This document shows positions 60,178 to 64,000 of a stretch of 64,000 nt of DNA, piece by piece. A program made the translations under genes and the position numbers. The notes under the pieces are model-generated. The model was not told the DNA's origin and made no database searches. It was given only the letters and a program-made list of their open reading frames with translations. The stretch is taken from positions 62,001 through 126,000 of the forward strand of contig JAEUHN010000001.1 of the NCBI GenBank assembly GCA_016795365.1, in the 5' to 3' direction. The stretch is from Verrucomicrobiaceae bacterium (GTDB taxonomy: Bacteria > Verrucomicrobiota > Verrucomicrobiia > Verrucomicrobiales > Verrucomicrobiaceae). Position 1 is the stretch's first letter. Each line of letters opens with the position of its first letter.

Positions 60178-63100
60178 ATGCGGACCGCTACCCACGCCAT
60201 CATTCTCCTCGCTACGTCTGCCTTCGCAGGCAGTTGTTTTGCTGCTGTCCCCGACATGGCGAAAGAAATTCGCCCCATTCTTGCCAAGCGCTGCCTGAAT
60301 TGCCACGGCCCTGACGCCAAGAAGCGCAAAGGCGATCTCAGGCTGGACACGAAGGAAGGCCTCATGAATCCGGATGTTGTCACGCCAGGCAAGGCTTCTG
60401 AGAGCGGGCTGATCAAGCACATCCTGTCCAAGGACCCCGAAGAAGTCATGCCACCTCCTGGCAAAGGTGATCCGGTCACGCCCGAGGAACTGAAACTTCT
60501 CCAGGCCTGGATCGACGGCGGAGCAGCGTATGCAGAGCACTGGTCCTTCACTGCACCGATCAAGCCAGCCCCTCCATCTGATCCGAAGACCAAAGCTGTT
60601 CAGCGGAATAAAATTGATGCCTTCACCTTCAGCACGCTGACGGCCAAAGGGATGGAACCAGCCGAGGAAGCCAGCCGGGAAACGTGGTTGCGGCGAGTCA
60701 GCTTTGATCTCACGGGCCTTCCGCCCACGATTGAGGAGCAGGACAACTTCTTGAACGACACCTCAGCGCAAGCCTATGAGAACGTGGTGGACCGCCTGCT
60801 GAAGTCACCAGCCTACGGCGAACGCATGGCGATCGACTGGCTCGATGTGGCGCGCTACGCAGACACGTATGGACGCCACGAGGATGCTAACTGCATCACC
60901 TGGCCCTACCGCGACTGGGTGATCAAGGCCTTCAATCAGAACCTGCCTTTTGATCAGTTCATCACCTGGCAAACCGCTGGCGACCTTCTGCCCGATGCCA
61001 CGCAGGACCAGTTGGTGGCCACGTGCTTCAACCGACTGCCCCAGCAATCCAACGAAGCCGGCAGCAATGCTGAGGAGTTCCGCATTGAGCAAGTCGCCGA
61101 CCGAGTCCGCACCAACGGCGTCGCCTTCCTCGGTCTCGCATTGGACTGCTGCCGATGCCATGATCACAAGTATGATCCTGTGACCATGCGGGACTTCTAC
61201 AGCATGGCGAGCTTCTTCAATAACATTGATGAACTCGGCCTCTTCGCGGTTTACACGGGCGCGGTGCCGCCACCTTCGATTCTGATTTTCCCACCCGATC
61301 AGGAAGCGCAGCACAAGGCCCTGAAAGCGAAGATTGCCGACCTGGAAAAGCAGCAACAGGAGATGCTTCCGGAAGCCAAGGCGCGATTCGAAAAATGGGT
61401 TACCACCAAGCTTCCGCCCATGAAGATCCCAGAGAGCATGTGGCGCAGCTTCAAAGGCTGGTTCGTCGATGAGCTGCCCGTCGCACGGACCACCAAACCG
61501 CTTGCCTACTACGACTTCGAGAGCATCGCCGAAAAGGCCTTTCTCAATAAGATCAACGACAAGCGCACGGGCATGATCCGCGCCAATTCGAAGCCGGTGC
61601 CGGGCATCGTGGGTAATGCGCTCAACCTCCAGGGCGATAACTCGGTGAAGCTGGAAGACGTGCCCGAGATGAAGCGCAGCCAGCCGCTGAGCATGGCCAT
61701 GTGGCTCAAGCCGATGGAACACATGAAGCGCGCGGTCGTCGCCAGCCGCTCGCGTTCAGGCATCGACTCTGCAAGCAAGGGCTTCGAACTGATCCTCGAA
61801 GACGGCAAGCCCAGTTTCGCCCTCTGCCACTTCTCTCCAGGCAATGAGATCCGCATTCGTGCAAAGAAGCCCCTAGCCGTCAATGAGTGGACCCACGTGG
61901 CCTGCACCTACGACGGATCAAGCCGCGCCAAGGGCCTCGCCATGTATATCAATGGTGAGCGCATTGATGCCGAAGTGGTGCGTGATGATCTCTATCGCGA
62001 CATCATCTATCGCGCCGAGTGGGGCGATGAAGTCGGAAAGGATTCCGTGGAGCTGCGCTTTGCCCTGGGTGGTCGTTACAATGATGCCTCGTATCACAAT
62101 GGACTGCTTGACGAGTTCGTCTTCCACACCTGCCAGCTCACCGCGCCTGAGGTCGTCCAGCTTGCAGGCAAGCCTGACACCTCCAAGCCCGAAGACTGGT
62201 TTGCCTGGTATCTGCGCGAGCGTGACAAAGAGTGGCGTGCCGTTCAGAAGCGTCTGAACCGCGCCCGCGAAGAAGAAAACGCCCTCTCCGCCAAGGCCAC
62301 AGAACTGATGGTGATGAAGGAGTGGACCGGCCCCAAGCGCCCTACTCACATCCTCAATCGCGGCCAGTTCAACGAACCCAAAGAAGAAGTCGCGCCTACG
62401 ACCCCATCGAACTTTTTCAAGATGCCCGAGGACTGGCCTCGCAATCGCCTTGGCCTCGCGAAGTGGCTCACCGACAAACGTAATCCTCTCACTTCGCGCG
62501 TGGCCGTGAACCGCCTGTGGCAGCAATTCTTTGGCCGCGGACTTGTCTCCACTACGGAGGACTTCGGCACGCAAGGGCAGTTCCCCACGCATCCCGACCT
62601 GCTCGACTGGCTGGCCACTCATTTCGTGGATTCCGGCTGGGACGTGAAGGCGCTGTGCAAGACCATGGTGCTCTCCGCCACCTACCGGCAATCCTCCACG
62701 CCACGCAATCTCGCCTGGCTCAAGGACGATCCGGAGAATCGCTGGCTCAGCCGTGGTCCTCGCTACCGCCTGGGAGCCGAGCAGGTGCGTGACATGGCTT
62801 TGCACACCAGCGGATTGATGGTCAAGACCATCGGTGGTCCCAGCACCTTTCCCTATCAGCCCGAAGGCTTGTGGGAGGAGTCCGGCACCCAGCATGATTA
62901 CCGTCAGGATCATGGAGCCAATCTGTATCGCCGCAGCCTCTACACCTTCTGGCGCCGCACCATGCCGCCACCCACGATGACGATCTTCGATGCGCCCACA
63001 CGCGAGTTTTGCAAAGTCCGCCGCGAGCGCACCGCCACGCCGCTTCAGGCTTTGGTCCTGATGAATGATCCCCAGTTCATCGAAGCCGCCCGCGTGCTCG

Positions 63101-63387
63101 CCACCTCACTCGTGAAGAAGTATCCGCAGGCCGTCGAATCGCGAGTGACCGATGCCTTCCGCCTGCTCACCAGCCATCGCCCTTCCACCGAACAACATGC
63201 TACACTCACCAGCTTCCTGAAAGCCGAGCAGACGCGCTTCGCCCAGTCGCTTCCCGAAGCCAACGAGCTGCTCACCAAGAACGGCGAATGGCCGACTGAC
63301 AAAAACGTGCCCCCTGATGATGTGGCCGCGACCACGATGATGATCCGCATGTTGATGGGCTTCAGCGAAGCCACGATGAAACCCTGA
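60178..63387 (+). CDS. Secreted PSCyt1-DUF1549-LamG-DUF1553 cytochrome protein
   Basis: 1069 residues from the ATG at 60178 (the frame is open upstream, but only this ATG gives a leader: MRTATHAIILLATSAFAGS). Order: PSCyt1 heme domain with CLNCH (C39, C42, H43), DUF1549 (FDLTGLPPTIEEQDNFL near 170), a CCRCHDH motif near 320 (second heme candidate), a LamG/concanavalin-type domain (about 480-660, for example PLSMAMWLKPMEHM and WTHVACTYDGSS), and DUF1553 (WLTDKRNPLTSRVAVNRLW, TATPLQALVLMNDPQF). It is the fuller paralogue of the protein at 56358. The LamG domain suggests binding of a polysaccharide. A DUF1501 gene follows after 15 bases. Confidence 0.93.
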   Translation: MRTATHAIILLATSAFAGSCFAAVPDMAKEIRPILAKRCLNCHGPDAKKRKGDLRLDTKEGLMNPDVVTPGKASESGLIKHILSKDPEEVMPPPGKGDPVTPEELKLLQAWIDGGAAYAEHWSFTAPIKPAPPSDPKTKAVQRNKIDAFTFSTLTAKGMEPAEEASRETWLRRVSFDLTGLPPTIEEQDNFLNDTSAQAYENVVDRLLKSPAYGERMAIDWLDVARYADTYGRHEDANCITWPYRDWVIKAFNQNLPFDQFITWQTAGDLLPDATQDQLVATCFNRLPQQSNEAGSNAEEFRIEQVADRVRTNGVAFLGLALDCCRCHDHKYDPVTMRDFYSMASFFNNIDELGLFAVYTGAVPPPSILIFPPDQEAQHKALKAKIADLEKQQQEMLPEAKARFEKWVTTKLPPMKIPESMWRSFKGWFVDELPVARTTKPLAYYDFESIAEKAFLNKINDKRTGMIRANSKPVPGIVGNALNLQGDNSVKLEDVPEMKRSQPLSMAMWLKPMEHMKRAVVASRSRSGIDSASKGFELILEDGKPSFALCHFSPGNEIRIRAKKPLAVNEWTHVACTYDGSSRAKGLAMYINGERIDAEVVRDDLYRDIIYRAEWGDEVGKDSVELRFALGGRYNDASYHNGLLDEFVFHTCQLTAPEVVQLAGKPDTSKPEDWFAWYLRERDKEWRAVQKRLNRAREEENALSAKATELMVMKEWTGPKRPTHILNRGQFNEPKEEVAPTTPSNFFKMPEDWPRNRLGLAKWLTDKRNPLTSRVAVNRLWQQFFGRGLVSTTEDFGTQGQFPTHPDLLDWLATHFVDSGWDVKALCKTMVLSATYRQSSTPRNLAWLKDDPENRWLSRGPRYRLGAEQVRDMALHTSGLMVKTIGGPSTFPYQPEGLWEESGTQHDYRQDHGANLYRRSLYTFWRRTMPPPTMTIFDAPTREFCKVRRERTATPLQALVLMNDPQFIEAARVLATSLVKKYPQAVESRVTDAFRLLTSHRPSTEQHATLTSFLKAEQTRFAQSLPEANELLTKNGEWPTDKNVPPDDVAATTMMIRMLMGFSEATMKP

Positions 63388-63402
63388 TCCGCCGCTCACG
63401 TC

Positions 63403-64000
63403 ATGATCTCGACTCACTGCAATCGATACACTTCCACCCTCGGCTGGAACCGCCGTGACTGGCTGCGTGGCACTGGCATGGGCCTCGGGGCCATGGCTCT
63501 CGCCGACATGCTCGGATCACAGGCACGAGCCGAAGGCATCCCCGGGCTGCCCGGCCTGCCTCACTTCGCCCCGAAAGCGAAGCGTGTGATCTTCTTGTTC
63601 ATGAGCGGCGGCTTGTCGCAATTCGAGAGCTTCGATTACAAGCCGATGCTCAACAAGCACTCGGGCGAGGAAATGCCTGCGTCTCTGCGCAAGGGCAAGG
63701 AGATCCTCGGCATGTCGAAGAACCAGGCTTCGTTCAAGCTGGTGGGTTCGCCCTTCAAGTTCCAGCAGCATGGTCAGTCGGGTGCATGGTTGAGCGACTT
63801 GTATCCGCACACGGCAAAGGTGGTGGACGACCTGTGCTTTGTGAAGTCGATCGTCTCCGAGCCAGTCAATCACGACCCCGCGCTCACCTACTTGCACACG
63901 GGTGCTCCCCTGCCCGCCAGACCCAGCATGGGAGCCTGGCTCAGCTACGGCCTCGGCACCGAGAACAAGGACCTGCCCGCCTTCATCGTGATGGTCTCGA
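63403..64000 (+). CDS. DUF1501 Tat-exported protein (3' partial)
   Basis: The gene starts at ATG 63403 and is open to the window end (199 codons visible). Leader with twin arginine: WNRRDWLRGTGMGLGAMAL; then the DUF1501 start, RVIFLFMSGGLSQFESFDYK, HGQSGAWLSDLYPH and VKSIVSEPVNHDPA...MGAWLSYGLG. It follows the PSCyt1/DUF1549/DUF1553 gene by 15 bases, so the two are one operon and repeat the arrangement at 56358-59919. The sequence differs from the paralogue at 58639 (different leader and spacing), so this is not a recent duplication. Confidence 0.93.
   Translation, partial: MISTHCNRYTSTLGWNRRDWLRGTGMGLGAMALADMLGSQARAEGIPGLPGLPHFAPKAKRVIFLFMSGGLSQFESFDYKPMLNKHSGEEMPASLRKGKEILGMSKNQASFKLVGSPFKFQQHGQSGAWLSDLYPHTAKVVDDLCFVKSIVSEPVNHDPALTYLHTGAPLPARPSMGAWLSYGLGTENKDLPAFIVMVS

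Noticed and set aside
1-64000. tRNA, rRNA or integration sites
   Set aside because: No cloverleaf-like or ribosomal segment was recognised by eye; a tRNAscan or Rfam search would be decisive.

Overview
The window looks like a piece of a Verrucomicrobiota chromosome (Verrucomicrobiaceae / Prosthecobacter-like), though a planctomycete relative cannot be excluded from sequence alone. The inference rests on content: Cys-type secreted sulfatases, planctomycete/verrucomicrobial cytochrome families (PSCyt1, DUF1549/DUF1553, DUF1587-1595) paired with Tat-exported DUF1501/DUF1552 proteins, a PEP-CTERM protein, a giant Ig-repeat surface protein, and GC-rich coding sequence that leaves long spurious antisense frames. 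Genes are densely packed: no gap without a gene exceeds 300 bases. I recognised no rRNA, tRNA, CRISPR array, transposase, integrase or phage gene.

Layout. 1-2356: partial M14-like peptidase, lipoprotein alpha/beta hydrolase, SMUG1-type uracil-DNA glycosylase. 2373-3953: sigma-54-like promoter and opgG/mdoG. 4047-13751: two sulfatases around a PIN/RHH toxin-antitoxin pair, a secreted alpha/beta hydrolase, then, on the minus strand, a DUF1592-type cytochrome and a DUF1552 protein. 13823-18103: ADP-forming acyl-CoA synthetase, a phytoene-dehydrogenase-like FAD enzyme, a PH-domain membrane protein. 18191-24077: a fucose-isomerase-like protein, two more sulfatases and a GH99/DUF5010-like secreted protein. 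24189-34249: YidD-like protein, an AddA/AddB-like helicase-nuclease pair, a serine beta-lactamase-family hydrolase, a DinG-like helicase.

34261-35500 is the most unusual stretch: an Uma2 nuclease-family gene and a GxxExxY-family gene separated and bordered by palindromic repeats built on a 9-base CACGGAA unit, with three gene stop codons lying on the palindrome edges. 35500-40788: L,D-transpeptidase, asd with a clear terminator, a cytochrome/WD40 protein. 40800-50228 (minus): Ig-repeat giant, a small secreted partner, an ABC exporter with TerB-like and FHA-like N-terminal regions. 50394-55290: PEP-CTERM protein, an orphan PEP-CTERM fragment overlapping a secreted thioredoxin, a GT-C-like membrane protein and an arginine/glycine-rich unknown protein. 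55371-64000: trpC and two consecutive DUF1549/1553 + DUF1501 pairs, the last cut by the window end.

How the genes may work together (inference): sulfatases, GH99-like protein, fucose-isomerase-like protein, secreted esterase-like hydrolase and cytochrome/DUF1501/DUF1552 pairs are consistent with degradation of sulfated, fucose-containing polysaccharide at the cell envelope. The remaining genes (asd, trpC, addAB, dinG, SMUG1) are housekeeping or repair functions. Two dispersed palindromic repeat families, one inserted in frame in a sulfatase gene, are the clearest structures not explained by ordinary annotation.
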